Below are positions 28,475 through 38,371 of a stretch of 64,000 nucleotides of DNA, piece after piece. Numbering within the stretch: position 1 is the first letter of the stretch; the number at the start of each line of letters is the position of its first letter. The stretch spans positions 186,001 through 250,000 of the forward strand of contig NZ_RQGA01000003.1 in assembly GCF_004769575.1 (NCBI RefSeq), given 5' to 3'. The notes under the pieces are model-generated. The model was not told where the DNA came from. It saw nothing but the letters and a program-made list of their open reading frames with translations, and searched no databases. The position numbers were made by a program, and so were the translations under genes. Origin of the DNA: Leptospira perdikensis. Its GTDB lineage: Bacteria; Spirochaetota; Leptospiria; Leptospirales; Leptospiraceae.

Positions 28475-28957
28475 TTAAACGGAAAATTTCTTTGCAAGAG
28501 CATCACCAACAACATCAGGGACCTGGTTGGATACAGCTCTTCCATGTCTTGCTACTTCTTTGACGATTGTCGAAGACACAAACGAGTATTCATTATCTGC
28601 CATTAAGAAATAAGTTTCGATTTCCGGTGCTAATTTTTTATTCATAAGAGAAATTGCATATTCGTAATCAAAATCAGTTACAGCACGAAGTCCTCTTAAG
28701 ATGACTCGCGAATTTTTTGCTTTGCAATAATCGACAGTAAGTCCTTCAAAGGTATCGATTTTTATTTTATCCCAACCTTTAAAAACCTTTCCGATCATCT
28801 CCACTCTCTCTTCAGAAGAAAAGAGTGAAGTTTTTTTAGAGTTAATGGCTACTGCAATAATGATCTCTTCGAATAACGGATGGGCTCGCCGTATAATGTC
28901 GAGATGACCGTTTGTGAACGGATCAAAAGAACCTGGATATACGGCGATATTTTTCAT
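28475..28957 (-). CDS. coaD: Phosphopantetheine adenylyltransferase
   Basis: Catalyses the penultimate step of coenzyme A synthesis, joining 4'-phosphopantetheine and ATP to dephospho-CoA. The nucleotidyltransferase signature [19 protein letters not shown] (T/HxGH) is at the N-terminus and the C-terminal ISxxxI-type segment reads [15 protein letters not shown]. Length of 160 residues is standard. It begins one base after the argG stop, so these two are translationally coupled. Confidence 0.97.
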   Translation of the reverse strand: MKNIAVYPGSFDPFTNGHLDIIRRAHPLFEEIIIAVAINSKKTSLFSSEERVEMIGKVFKGWDKIKIDTFEGLTVDYCKAKNSRVILRGLRAVTDFDYEYAISLMNKKLAPEIETYFLMADNEYSFVSSTIVKEVARHGRAVSNQVPDVVGDALAKKFSV

Positions 28958-28958
28958 C

Positions 28959-30167
28959 TTATTTGTTTACCCTTGCCCACTCTTTCATAGGAAGTCCGTA
29001 AAGGTTGATAAAACCTTCGGCGTCATATTGATTGTAAAGTTCTTCTTTTTCGAAAGTGGAAAGGCCTGCATTGTAAAGGGATTTGTTGGATTTTCTTCCG
29101 ACAACTGTACAACTTCCTTTATACAATTTAATTCTTACAGTTCCGTTTACATACTTTTGTGTGTAATCCATATAAGCTCTTAGAGCATTCATTTGGTTGG
29201 AATACCATTGACCGTTGTAAATGTATCGAGCAAACTCTTGAGAGAGTTCGTCTTTTTTGTGTTGGGTGTCACGATCAAGGGTGATGGATTCCAAATCACG
29301 GTGCGCGATATGAAGAATGGTTCCACCAGGAGTTTCATACACTCCTCGAGATTTGATTCCGACAAGTCTGTTTTCAACGATGTCAACTCTTCCCACTCCA
29401 TTTTTTCCACCTAAATCATTTAAGGTTTCCATTACTTCGAGAGGATTTAATTTTTTTCCATCGATGGCAACGCAGTCACCATTTTCAAAATCCAATTCCA
29501 AATAAGTTGGTTTATCTGGGGCTTTTTCCGGAGATACAGTTAAGATAAACATATCTTCTTTTGGTTCATTGTATGGATCTTCTAAAATTCCACCTTCAAA
29601 AGAAAGATGCATTAAATTTCTGTCCATGCTATATGGTTTAGCAGCTGTTACGGGAACGGGGATTCCTTTTTTCTTCGCATATTCTAGTAGATCCGCTCGG
29701 CCACCAAAATCCCAAGTTCTCCATGGAGCTATGATTTGTAAGTTAGGCGAAAGAGCTTTAAAGGTTAGTTCGAAACGTACTTGGTCGTTACCTTTTCCAG
29801 TTGCGCCATGAGAGAAAGCATCAGCTCCTTCTTTGTTGGCAACTTCTGCCATCGCTTTCGCAATGAGTGGCCTTGCGAGAGATGTTCCCAATAAATAACG
29901 CATTTCATAAATAGCATTTCCCCGAATCGCAGGGAAGATAAAGTCACGTGCAAATTCCAAACGTAGATCTTGGATGTAGACTTTGGAAGCTCCGGTATTT
30001 TTTCCTTTTTCTTCGAGACCGGTTAACTCTTCTTTTTGACCAACATCGGCACAAAAAGCAATGACTTCACAACCGTAGGTATCTTTTAACCAAGCAAGGA
30101 TGACGGAGGTATCTAATCCACCGGAGTAAGCGAGAACGATTTTTTTGGGAGCAGGTTTCTCTTTCAT
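28959..30167 (-). CDS. argG: Argininosuccinate synthase
   Basis: Joins citrulline and aspartate with ATP to argininosuccinate in arginine synthesis. The PP-loop motif [20 protein letters not shown] is at the N-terminus; [15 protein letters not shown] and [13 protein letters not shown] follow in order. The 402-residue length is normal for the bacterial type 1 enzyme. It is the first gene of the reverse-strand run and is divergent from the nitrilase-fold lipoprotein gene across an 81-base spacer that must hold both promoters. Confidence 0.98.
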   Translation of the reverse strand: MKEKPAPKKIVLAYSGGLDTSVILAWLKDTYGCEVIAFCADVGQKEELTGLEEKGKNTGASKVYIQDLRLEFARDFIFPAIRGNAIYEMRYLLGTSLARPLIAKAMAEVANKEGADAFSHGATGKGNDQVRFELTFKALSPNLQIIAPWRTWDFGGRADLLEYAKKKGIPVPVTAAKPYSMDRNLMHLSFEGGILEDPYNEPKEDMFILTVSPEKAPDKPTYLELDFENGDCVAIDGKKLNPLEVMETLNDLGGKNGVGRVDIVENRLVGIKSRGVYETPGGTILHIAHRDLESITLDRDTQHKKDELSQEFARYIYNGQWYSNQMNALRAYMDYTQKYVNGTVRIKLYKGSCTVVGRKSNKSLYNAGLSTFEKEELYNQYDAEGFINLYGLPMKEWARVNK

Positions 30168-30248
30168 AGAATAAGGTCAAAATAAAAGAAAAAACTAAGA
30201 ACACAATTAAATATTGTCTGAAACGAAGTTGTGTAGTAGATTTGGTGG

Positions 30249-31397
30249 ATGCGTTTTCTCCTTTCTTTTTCCGTTTTTGCAAACCTTGCCGTTTTTACGA
30301 TCCACTGCCAAAAGCAAGTTGTACCGCAAGAGGAGATCTTAAAGTTTCTTCCTAATCCAAAGATATACATCCAAAAGGAGGGAGGAGGAAAACGCGGAAG
30401 TTTTGTAGGGATAGAGCCCTATCTTAACAAGTACAGTTACGCAACCGAGGATAGTTTTTATATCGCCCTTGGTAATTACTTCCGCATGGCAAAAGAAAAG
30501 GAACTTCTCTTTGTCGATCGTAGTATCATCGTTTTACCAGAATACTTAGGAACTTGGCTTGTGGTCACCGCTGATGACAAATCCATTTTTGCAGCGAATA
30601 CAATTCAGGAGGCAATGGAGGTTTTGGTAAAACAAAACTTAGGTTCTTTTCTCTGGCATTATTTGTTTAGCACATCGTATTCCTCTGATACATTAAAAGA
30701 GACACTCTTTCGGATGAAAGCTTGGCAAATGTCCGATAGATACCAATCCGTGTTTGCTAGATTGGCTCGAGAGTATCGGGTCTCTATTGTCGCAGGTTCT
30801 ATTGTCCTTCCTCATCCTAAAGTCATTGAAGGAAAAATTACACCGACGGATGGCCCATTAGAAAATGTAAGTTTTTATTTTCATCCTGATGGCCGAGTAG
30901 ATGATCAAATTGTTCGTAAACTTTTTCCCATTACAGAAGAGAAAGAATTTTTAAAAGAAGGAAAATTAGAAGAGAATGTCACTTACCAAACTTCGCTTGG
31001 TAAGTTGTATACTATGGTTTGTGCTGACTCTTGGTTCCCAGAGGTGTATAAAGAATTACAGAAATCGGAAGCAGAACTTTTGGCAATTCCTTCCTTTGTG
31101 GCACCAGCAGATTCTTGGACCACCAAATGGAACGGTTACAACGGTTATGCGAATCCGAAAGATATAGACCAAAAAGATATAGGCTCTATATCGGAACGGA
31201 CTGCTTGGAAAAAATACGCTATGTTGGGACGTTTGAAAGATCCTAAAGTAAAAGCTGGAATCAACGTGTTTTTCCGGGGAGATTTATGGGATATGAATGC
31301 AAGTGGTGATGCCTTTTTATCCCTTGGGGGAAAATCAGTTTTGAATATTGTAAGGGAAGAAAAAAACCAAGGAAGAATCTATGCACTTTTTCTCTAG
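30249..31397 (+). CDS. Nitrilase-superfamily lipoprotein (carbon-nitrogen hydrolase fold)
   Basis: A predicted lipoprotein: the first ~20 residues form a hydrophobic signal ending AVFTIHC, with the modified cysteine at residue 20. The mature part has the layout of a carbon-nitrogen hydrolase, with the catalytic triad candidates glutamate in IIVLPEYLGTW, lysine in RKLFPITEEKE and cysteine in YTMVCADSWFPEV. Family members hydrolyse amides or nitriles; a membrane-anchored extracytoplasmic form is unusual, though Lnt (apolipoprotein N-acyltransferase) also uses this fold in the membrane. It heads a three-gene set with a small exported protein and a GMC oxidoreductase, overlapping the former by 17 bases. 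Confidence 0.83.
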   Translation: MRFLLSFSVFANLAVFTIHCQKQVVPQEEILKFLPNPKIYIQKEGGGKRGSFVGIEPYLNKYSYATEDSFYIALGNYFRMAKEKELLFVDRSIIVLPEYLGTWLVVTADDKSIFAANTIQEAMEVLVKQNLGSFLWHYLFSTSYSSDTLKETLFRMKAWQMSDRYQSVFARLAREYRVSIVAGSIVLPHPKVIEGKITPTDGPLENVSFYFHPDGRVDDQIVRKLFPITEEKEFLKEGKLEENVTYQTSLGKLYTMVCADSWFPEVYKELQKSEAELLAIPSFVAPADSWTTKWNGYNGYANPKDIDQKDIGSISERTAWKKYAMLGRLKDPKVKAGINVFFRGDLWDMNASGDAFLSLGGKSVLNIVREEKNQGRIYALFL

Positions 31398-31908
31398 AAA
31401 ATCCTTTTTGGCCTTATTACTCTTTTGTGCGGGCATCAAATCTAAAATTCGTTATTTCTATTTTAGTGATTCGGAAACAAAAACGGTTACAGCATTTTCT
31501 GAAGTAGTTTTGCCTATTAGAGAACCTGGAATGCCAAGTTTAGATGAAGCAAATGTTATGCGAAGATTGGATGAAGAATTGTACTTTGTCTCCGAGGAAA
31601 TCCAGGAAGATTTTCATTCCGCAGTGATGGTTTTGGAATACCTACCTATTCTTTATGGACAATTTTCATTTTTTTCCAACCTTAGTTTAGAAAAACGAGA
31701 AGTCCTACTTTTCGAATTGGCAAATACAGATTCAGATATTCTGAGAGCGGTTGTCGGCAATTTAAAACTTTTGGTTTGTCTTGTTTACTACGGACATAAA
31801 TCTACATGGAATTCCATTTCCTATCCCGGGCCTTTTGCCAATCCACCTGAGAAGTGGAGTGAAGCAAGAATTCACTACCAAAATTTGGTGAAAGGGAGAG
31901 GGGTTTAG
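31381..31908 (+). CDS. Small exported protein, possible GMC oxidoreductase accessory subunit
   Basis: A 175-residue protein with a hydrophobic N-terminus (RKSFLALLLFCAG) and a helical body. It lies one base upstream of a GMC-family oxidoreductase, and the position, size and pattern fit the small subunit (gluconate 2-dehydrogenase subunit 3-like) that pairs with secreted GMC enzymes and guides export. Sequence evidence for that family alone is weak; the claim rests mainly on gene order. It begins inside the end of the nitrilase-fold gene, implying coupled translation of all three. Confidence 0.6.
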   Translation: MHFFSRKSFLALLLFCAGIKSKIRYFYFSDSETKTVTAFSEVVLPIREPGMPSLDEANVMRRLDEELYFVSEEIQEDFHSAVMVLEYLPILYGQFSFFSNLSLEKREVLLFELANTDSDILRAVVGNLKLLVCLVYYGHKSTWNSISYPGPFANPPEKWSEARIHYQNLVKGRGV

Positions 31909-31909
31909 A

Positions 31910-33463
31910 ATGAAACCAGGTGTATATCGTGATTATAAATCTTATCAGCCAAACGAAACGATCCAAGCCGATATTGTGGTGATTGGTTCTGGTTGTGGTG
32001 GGTCTACTATGGCTTATGAACTTTCCAAAAAGGGATGGAAGGTGGCTCTTATTGAACAAGGAGGTAATTATCATACAGGAACCTTTGACAACAATGAACT
32101 AAATATGGGAGGAAAGGTTTCGGCAGAGAGAAATTTCCATACAACCGCTGATGGCGGGATCAACCTTGTTTATGGAAACAATTTAGGTGGTGCCTCTGTT
32201 CATTACTGGGCAGACAGTTACCGTACACCAGAAGATCGATTGCTGTTATGGAACCGCAAATACGGGATCGAACACCACTTACCGGAGGATTTAGAATCTT
32301 ATTGGCCGGAGTTGGAATCCGACCTCCATGTCACACCGGCCGGTGAGGACTATTTTAATCCGATGAATCGTTTGTTTCGAGGAGCCTCACAACGATTAGG
32401 TTGGGAAGGGCACGCAGTTCCACAGGCACGAAAGAACTGTCAAAAGTCCGGACATTGTATGCAAGGTTGTTTATTTGGCGCCAAACAATCACAACTTGTG
32501 ACTCACATTCCAAGGGCCGTGCAACTTGGAACGGATATTTATACAGATCTTCGTGCTGAAAAATTAATATATATAGGTCAGAAAGTAACGGGGTTGGAAG
32601 CTGTAGTGATTGATCGGCGTACCCTACGGCCTACAAAAACAAAAATTACATTTCAAACAAAGGCAGTCTGTGTTTCGGCAGGCGGATTTGGAAGTTCTAC
32701 TTTTTTACTACGAAACGGTCTAAAAAAACGTTTGCCTGCTCTTGGTCAATACCTAGCAATCAATCCCTCTCCCATGGTACATGCGTTATATGAAGAACCA
32801 ATAGTCCAATGGCGCAATATTCCTGCGGCTTACGGAGTGGAAGGGTTTCGTTTAGCAAGATTCCAAAATGGTAATTACCGGGAAGGTGGATATATGCTTA
32901 TGCCAAACCAGTTACAACCAGCAACCCTCGCTGCCCTCATACCTAGTTTTGGAAAAGACCATTTTCATTATATGAAACAAATGGAACATTTAGGAGGAAC
33001 CATAGGTTGGATCGATGATGTAGATGGAGAGCTTGGTTCTATCGAAGTCGATCTATTTGGAAAACGTAAGATTCATTACCCTTTTGGTAATATCACCAAA
33101 CAAATATTTAGCGATCTTACCTATAAACAAATGAAGTTAAACTTTGAAGCTGGTGCTAAGGAAGTGTTCCTTGCCGGAATGAAGCTAAAGAAATATTCGA
33201 AATTACCTAAAAAAGAAGAAATTGATGCCTTAGCATGGAGGCCTGCCGAATTTCCAATGGCCGCTCCTCATCCTGCGGGAGGTTGTCGGATGGGGAAATC
33301 TCCAGAAAATTCAGTGGTGAATTCACGCCACCAAGTTCATGGATTTCAAAATTTGTTTGTTGCTGATTCTTCCGTATTTCCTACCGGAGTGAGTGTAGAT
33401 CCTAGTTTTACCATTATGGCTTTTAGTAAAAAAGCCTCTGAGTTTGTAATGGATGTTATGTGA
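31910..33463 (+). CDS. GMC-family FAD oxidoreductase
   Basis: A 517-residue glucose-methanol-choline oxidoreductase. The N-terminal FAD motif is VVIGSGCGGSTMAYELSKKG followed by VALIEQGG; the middle has the FAD-binding GGASVHYWADSYRTP, a cysteine cluster region CQKSGHCMQGC, and the C-terminus the catalytic HPAGGCRMG and SVDPSFTIMAFSKKAS. Such enzymes oxidise alcohols, sugars, sterols or cholesterol; the cysteine-rich CQKSGHCMQGC segment is typical of the cholesterol-oxidase-like branch. It is translated with the small subunit upstream. The substrate is unknown. Confidence 0.92.
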   Translation: MKPGVYRDYKSYQPNETIQADIVVIGSGCGGSTMAYELSKKGWKVALIEQGGNYHTGTFDNNELNMGGKVSAERNFHTTADGGINLVYGNNLGGASVHYWADSYRTPEDRLLLWNRKYGIEHHLPEDLESYWPELESDLHVTPAGEDYFNPMNRLFRGASQRLGWEGHAVPQARKNCQKSGHCMQGCLFGAKQSQLVTHIPRAVQLGTDIYTDLRAEKLIYIGQKVTGLEAVVIDRRTLRPTKTKITFQTKAVCVSAGGFGSSTFLLRNGLKKRLPALGQYLAINPSPMVHALYEEPIVQWRNIPAAYGVEGFRLARFQNGNYREGGYMLMPNQLQPATLAALIPSFGKDHFHYMKQMEHLGGTIGWIDDVDGELGSIEVDLFGKRKIHYPFGNITKQIFSDLTYKQMKLNFEAGAKEVFLAGMKLKKYSKLPKKEEIDALAWRPAEFPMAAPHPAGGCRMGKSPENSVVNSRHQVHGFQNLFVADSSVFPTGVSVDPSFTIMAFSKKASEFVMDVM

Positions 33464-34655
33464 TATTTTTATTTCTAAATACTGCCACAGTTTCTACGTG
33501 ATCTGTCCTTGGAAACATATCGACTGGTTGGACGGAATTTAAAAAGTATTGTCTTGCAAGTAAATTTGTGTCCTCACGTAAACTCATTGGATCACAAGAT
33601 ACATAAACAATTTTTTTAAATCCCATACCTAAAATGGTTTCCGCAACTTCGGTTCCAAGGCCAGTTCGGGGTGGGTCAAGAACCAAGGTATCGTAGTTTT
33701 TTCCATAAAGAGAAGGTAATACATCGGCAACTCTTCCTTTACGAAACCGTACATTGTGTACTTTATTGTATTTAATCGATTCTAGTGCTGTTCTATGGGA
33801 ATTGGGATTTTCTTCGATTCCCATCACTTCTTTGCAATTTCCAGAAATCCAAAAAGAAATAGTTCCAATCCCAGAATAGGCATCAATCACTCGGCTTTCT
33901 GGTTCTATTTCATCTAAGACTAAATTGTACAAACTTGGAGTTTGGATGGGGTTTACTTGCAAAAAAGTAGAAAGGCCAACTCGGAATTTATGTTTTCCAA
34001 AATGTTCATGGATATAAGGTCTTCCCCATAACAAGTGTTCTTCGCGTCCGAGGGCCATCGTGGTATGTTTTGTATTGATGTTTTGAATGATACCAACAAT
34101 TTTTCCGAGTTTTCCTGTTTTGCCAATTCGGTTCTGGATAGCAGTGTGAAGTCGTTTGGAAGCATCTTTAGAGTGAGGTAGGTCTTCCTTTGCAGTGACA
34201 ATCCCGAGAATGATTTCCCCTGTAGAAAAAGACTTTCTCGCTACAAGATACTTCATCATTCCACGTTTGGATTTTTCGTTATAAGGAAGGAGCCCTTCTC
34301 GCCTTGCCCACTGTTTGACGGCTAGAGCAATTTCCGTGAGCCCTGGATCTTGGATATCACATTCGGTTTGGTCTAGAACAAATGTGGATTCTTTATTGAA
34401 TAAACCTAAAGTAAGAAGTGTTTTATTTCCAATGTTTCTTCTTCCGAAAGGAAGTTGGATTTTGTGACGGTAATTCTCTGGTGAGGGACTTGGAACTATG
34501 GTACGAAATTCTAAGTGGCGATAGCTTTTAAACAGTTCTTTGATGTTCTGTTCTTTTTTACGAAGTTCTTTAGTGTAATCAATATCTAAGTAATTACATC
34601 CTCCGCAAGTTCCGAAGTGTGTACAGATTTTTGTACCGGGTTTGGTTGTTGTCAT
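33456..34655 (-). CDS. 23S rRNA (uracil-5-)-methyltransferase, RlmD/RumA family
   Basis: A 399-residue TrmA/RumA-type RNA methyltransferase. The [4Fe-4S] ligand motif HFGTCGGCNYLDIDYTKEL is at the N-terminus, the SAM-binding motif IDAYSGIGTISFWIS and the DPPRTGLG loop are in the second half, and the catalytic cysteine lies in YVSCDPMSLRED. It makes m5U in 23S rRNA (position 1939-type in other bacteria) or tRNA. The start at 34655 overlaps the pyrD stop (ATGA), which favours it over in-frame 34733. The 3' end overlaps the GMC gene by 8 bases convergently. Confidence 0.93.
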   Translation of the reverse strand: MTTTKPGTKICTHFGTCGGCNYLDIDYTKELRKKEQNIKELFKSYRHLEFRTIVPSPSPENYRHKIQLPFGRRNIGNKTLLTLGLFNKESTFVLDQTECDIQDPGLTEIALAVKQWARREGLLPYNEKSKRGMMKYLVARKSFSTGEIILGIVTAKEDLPHSKDASKRLHTAIQNRIGKTGKLGKIVGIIQNINTKHTTMALGREEHLLWGRPYIHEHFGKHKFRVGLSTFLQVNPIQTPSLYNLVLDEIEPESRVIDAYSGIGTISFWISGNCKEVMGIEENPNSHRTALESIKYNKVHNVRFRKGRVADVLPSLYGKNYDTLVLDPPRTGLGTEVAETILGMGFKKIVYVSCDPMSLREDTNLLARQYFLNSVQPVDMFPRTDHVETVAVFRNKNIT

Positions 34656-35725
34656 AATGAGTTTCCGGTTCCTACAAGTTCGGAGATATTCGAAAGTCCT
34701 TTTTGTTTCAGTGTTTTGTCGAGATAAGAACAAATTTGGTAAGGCAAAAAAGGTCCTTCATAAATATAAGCTGTATAAATTTGAACGAGGTTGGCTCCAG
34801 CCTCAATCATTCGCAGTGCTTTTTCTCCTGAGTCAATCCCTCCAACTCCAATGATGGGTATTTTTCCTTTAAGAGTTTTGTAGGCAAGAGAAACAAAGTG
34901 GAGAGACCTTTCGAAGAGTGGTCCACCCGAGAGTCCTCCTTCCGGTGGATTTGCTTCGCCGAGTACATCTTTATTTAATGTAGTATTTGTGAGAATGACG
35001 CCATTAATTTTGTAATCCAAACAAACCTTTAGATTTTCTATTAACTCTTCTTCTGATAAATCAGGAGCAAATTTTAAATATAAGGGAATCGGAAACTTGT
35101 GATCAAAAGCAGATTGAATTCCTTCAATGAGATCAATGAGAGTTTTTTTGGATTGGAGAGAACGTAAACCTGGAGTGTTAGGAGAGCTGATATTGATGAC
35201 TGCATAGTCCCCATAAGGAACAAGTTTTTTTAACGTATAGACATAATCGCTGACTGCATTTTCTAATTCAGTGACTTTGGATTTACCAGCATTGATCCCA
35301 CGAATTCCAAACTTTGGTTGTTTCTTTAAATTGGATTCGGCAATGTCGGCACCTGGGTTATTGAAGCCCATACGGTTGATGAGTGCCTTGTGAGTCGGAT
35401 AACGAAAGAGACGAGGTTTGTCATTACCTGGTTGTTCTTTGGCAGTGATGGTTCCGACTTCGATGAAACCAAAACCCATATGAATCATAGTGGGAAAAAG
35501 TTCTGTTGTTTTATCAAAACCGGCCGCAAGGCCTAAAGGGTTCGGAAAATGGATTCCTTGGATGTTTTGTTTCAGTCTTTCCGATTTGTATTCAAAGAGA
35601 GAAGAGAGCGTTTTATGGAAAAAAGGAATTTTTTGGGAAAGCGAGAGGAAACCTGACACAAGATGGTGTGCCGATTCTGGATCTAAGTGAAACAGGATTG
35701 GTTTGATGAGGTGGTTGTAGAACAA
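34652..35725 (-). CDS. pyrD: Dihydroorotate dehydrogenase (quinone), class 2
   Basis: Oxidises dihydroorotate to orotate with quinone reduction in pyrimidine synthesis, at the inner membrane. The N-terminal helices (LIKPILFHLDPESAHHLVSG) mark the membrane-associated class 2 type. FMN and substrate motifs include NPLGLAAGFDKT, FGFIEVGTITAKEQPGN, NISSPNTPGLRSLQ (catalytic serine) and PIIGVGGIDSGEKALRMIEAGA. A TTG start at 35725 is preceded by AAGGA. It forms an operon with the rRNA methyltransferase. Confidence 0.96.
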   Translation of the reverse strand: MFYNHLIKPILFHLDPESAHHLVSGFLSLSQKIPFFHKTLSSLFEYKSERLKQNIQGIHFPNPLGLAAGFDKTTELFPTMIHMGFGFIEVGTITAKEQPGNDKPRLFRYPTHKALINRMGFNNPGADIAESNLKKQPKFGIRGINAGKSKVTELENAVSDYVYTLKKLVPYGDYAVINISSPNTPGLRSLQSKKTLIDLIEGIQSAFDHKFPIPLYLKFAPDLSEEELIENLKVCLDYKINGVILTNTTLNKDVLGEANPPEGGLSGGPLFERSLHFVSLAYKTLKGKIPIIGVGGIDSGEKALRMIEAGANLVQIYTAYIYEGPFLPYQICSYLDKTLKQKGLSNISELVGTGNSL

Positions 35726-35825
35726 GAGGAGAATCCTTACGTTGATTCTTTTTTCGCGCTCTTTTCTTACAATTTCTTTCCGAAAATAGCGATCTTTCAG
35801 AGATTCATTATCAGGACTTTATAGA

Positions 35826-37442
35826 ATGGCACCTAATTCTTCATTTTCCCGGATTTGGCAAAATCCTTCCGACTTTCCAGCGGAAGTTGTATTACGGGAA
35901 TTGGAAAACCTTCTTAGGTCCAATCCCGATTTTTGGCTCAAAATCAATAGAGAGGGAATCATTGTAGATTATAAAACGTCTCGGTTTGTAAACATTGGAG
36001 ATAAACCAGAAACCCTTCTTGGCAAACATATCGATGTGGGCCTACCACCTTACCTTCGCGAAATCACCGCCGAGGCTCTCGCTTACTTATCCGAGAAAAA
36101 AAGCCAAGTATTTTGGAAAGAGTATTCTTACGGAATTGAACCAAACATTCGTCATGTGGAAGTGCGTTTTGTAGTTCTGTATGAAGGATACATCATGTCC
36201 AACCATAGGGACATCACAGAAAGGAAACGTTTGGAAAGTGCTTTCCTTGAAAGTGAATCTCGATTCCTTTCCATGGCTCAAAACGCAGCCGATTCTATCG
36301 TCATTGTCAATGCAGATGGTATCATTCAATTTTTTAATAAAACAGCAGAGAAAACTTTTGGTTATGACCAAGAAGAAGTCATCGGTAAAAATATATCGAT
36401 TATCATTCCTGATGGGTATAAAGGGAAACATAATACTTTTTTAAAAAAATATAAAGAATCAGACCTTCAAAATATTTTAGGTGTTGGAAGAGAACTTGTC
36501 GCACAACGTAAGTCAGGTGAAATGTTCCCTTGTGAATTGTCTGTCGGCGAGTTTAAAACCAAGGCAGGTAAGATGTTTACAGGGATTCTTCGGGATATTA
36601 GCCTTAGGAAACAACAAGAAGAAGAACTATACCAATATAGAAATCATTTAGAGGATTTGGTGGAAAGCCAAACCATGGACTTAAAGATGTCCAAAAATAT
36701 TGCAGAAGAGGCTTCTTATATGAAGTCTCTTTTTCTTGCCAATATCTCCCACGAACTCAAAACACCAATCCACGCCATTTTGAGTTATGCCGAACTTGGC
36801 GAAGAAAAATCAGCAACGGTTCCGCCTGAAAAAATTAAAGAATACTTTCAGATCATTGATTCTTCAGGTAAACGATTGTTAGGTTTATTAGAAAATTTGT
36901 TAGATATTGCCAAACTAGAGTCTGGTAAAATGCGATATCTTTTCGAAAAAAACTGCCTGAAAGAAACTACAAAATTTGTGATCAATGAAATGCGTTTAAT
37001 TTTGGAAAAAAGAGGGATCACAGTTGTTTTATTAGATAAGGAAGAACGTTGGGAAGCGGAGTTCGACTATGAGCGAATCCAACAGGTGATACGAAATATT
37101 TTATCCAATGCATTAAAATTCATTCCAAATGACACTAATATTGAAATTAGTATGGTTCGAAGAGAATTTATTCCGAGAAAAACTCAGTCATATGTCAAAG
37201 GTATCGGAATACAAATTCGTGACTTTGGACCGGGGATTCCTCCCGAAGATTTGGATAAAATTTTTGAAAAATTCATCCAGTCCAAACAAGTGAAAGCAGG
37301 AACTAAGGGAACGGGACTTGGTTTGTCCATTTCCAGAGAGATTGTTAATGACCATCACGGGTTGTTGTATGCCGAGAACCATGAAGAAAAGGGAGCAATT
37401 TTTACTATGTTAATTCCTTGTTCTCGCGAGGGACTTCGATGA
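35826..37442 (+). CDS. PAS sensor histidine kinase
   Basis: A cytosolic 538-residue kinase. Two PAS domains occupy about 15-135 and 140-260, the first with REGIIVDYKTSRF, the second a classic PAS (DSIVIVNADGIIQFFNKTAEKTFGY and GKMFTGILRDISLRK). A coiled linker precedes the H-box FLANISHELKTPIHAI near residue 305, then HATPase boxes NILSNALKFI, IRDFGPGIPPEDL and GTKGTGLGLSISREI. Its stop overlaps the next gene (ATGA), which encodes a receiver fused to an ATPase, its evident partner. The sensed signal is unknown. Confidence 0.93.
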   Translation: MAPNSSFSRIWQNPSDFPAEVVLRELENLLRSNPDFWLKINREGIIVDYKTSRFVNIGDKPETLLGKHIDVGLPPYLREITAEALAYLSEKKSQVFWKEYSYGIEPNIRHVEVRFVVLYEGYIMSNHRDITERKRLESAFLESESRFLSMAQNAADSIVIVNADGIIQFFNKTAEKTFGYDQEEVIGKNISIIIPDGYKGKHNTFLKKYKESDLQNILGVGRELVAQRKSGEMFPCELSVGEFKTKAGKMFTGILRDISLRKQQEEELYQYRNHLEDLVESQTMDLKMSKNIAEEASYMKSLFLANISHELKTPIHAILSYAELGEEKSATVPPEKIKEYFQIIDSSGKRLLGLLENLLDIAKLESGKMRYLFEKNCLKETTKFVINEMRLILEKRGITVVLLDKEERWEAEFDYERIQQVIRNILSNALKFIPNDTNIEISMVRREFIPRKTQSYVKGIGIQIRDFGPGIPPEDLDKIFEKFIQSKQVKAGTKGTGLGLSISREIVNDHHGLLYAENHEEKGAIFTMLIPCSREGLR

Positions 37443-38368
37443 TTAACCTACTTGCAGTGGATGATGAAATGATCAATTTGATGATCATTGATGAGTCCCT
37501 TTCTGATAAAGGATTTACCGTTGTGAAAGCTAGAGACGGTGAAGAAGCATTTCAAATCCTTAGTTCAGATTCAACAGCCTTTCATGCCATTATTTTGGAT
37601 CGATTGATGCCAAAGATGGATGGAATTGAATTATTAAAAAAAATCAAACGTTCTGAAAAGTATAAAGACATTCCGGTTATTTTCCAAACAGCGATGAGTT
37701 CTGTCACAGATATGACGGAAGGCTTGGATGCTGGTGCTTTTTATTATCTGACAAAACCTTATTCTCGAACTTTGTTAGTTCGCATTGTACAAACGGCAGT
37801 TGAACATTTTATCAAACTCCAACGTGCTAAAGAAGATTTACATAAAGGTATGGGTGCGCTTCGCCATATGCTCACGGGAGAATTTCGCATTCGTTCCATT
37901 CGTGAATCCCATGAATTGGCACCACTTCTTGCCAATGCTTGTCCTGATCCTGAACGTGTGTTAACTGGGATTATGGAAATTTTAAACAATGCCATTGAAC
38001 ATGGAAACTTAGGTATTTCTTATCAAGAAAAATCAGAACTCCACGATAATGACAAACTGATGGAAGAAATTTTTAGAAGATTAGATACACCTGAGTTTAA
38101 AGATAAATTTGTAAAAATTACTTTTGAAAAAAATGACCACCATATAGAAATTCGAGTTAGTGACCAAGGTAAGGGGTTTGATTGGCAGAGGTATTTGTCT
38201 GTCGAAGCCATGACAAAGAATGCCTTCAAAACACATGGGCGTGGAATTTTTATGGCACGTAAATTGTCTTTTGATGACCTCTCTTATACGGACGAGGGTA
38301 GAACCGCAGTCATTCGCATTGATCTATCCGACAAAAAAGGAAACCTACTCACCGATTTTCAAGAGTAA
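37439..38368 (+). CDS. Receiver fused to RsbW-like HATPase domain
   Basis: A 309-residue protein: receiver at 1-125 (DDE at 8-10, phosphoacceptor D54, K106), a linker, then an HATPase_c_2-type domain of the anti-sigma/serine-kinase class with N-box ILNNAIEHGNL (~181-191), DQGKGFDWQRYL (~242) and HGRGIFMARKL (~266). Unlike a histidine kinase there is no dimerisation-histidine domain. Such proteins can act as phospho-controlled kinases or anti-sigma factors whose targets are STAS proteins; two orphan STAS genes lie in this window. ATG 37439 inside the kinase stop is preferred over 37418. Confidence 0.9.
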   Translation: MINLLAVDDEMINLMIIDESLSDKGFTVVKARDGEEAFQILSSDSTAFHAIILDRLMPKMDGIELLKKIKRSEKYKDIPVIFQTAMSSVTDMTEGLDAGAFYYLTKPYSRTLLVRIVQTAVEHFIKLQRAKEDLHKGMGALRHMLTGEFRIRSIRESHELAPLLANACPDPERVLTGIMEILNNAIEHGNLGISYQEKSELHDNDKLMEEIFRRLDTPEFKDKFVKITFEKNDHHIEIRVSDQGKGFDWQRYLSVEAMTKNAFKTHGRGIFMARKLSFDDLSYTDEGRTAVIRIDLSDKKGNLLTDFQE

Positions 38369-38371
38369 CTT

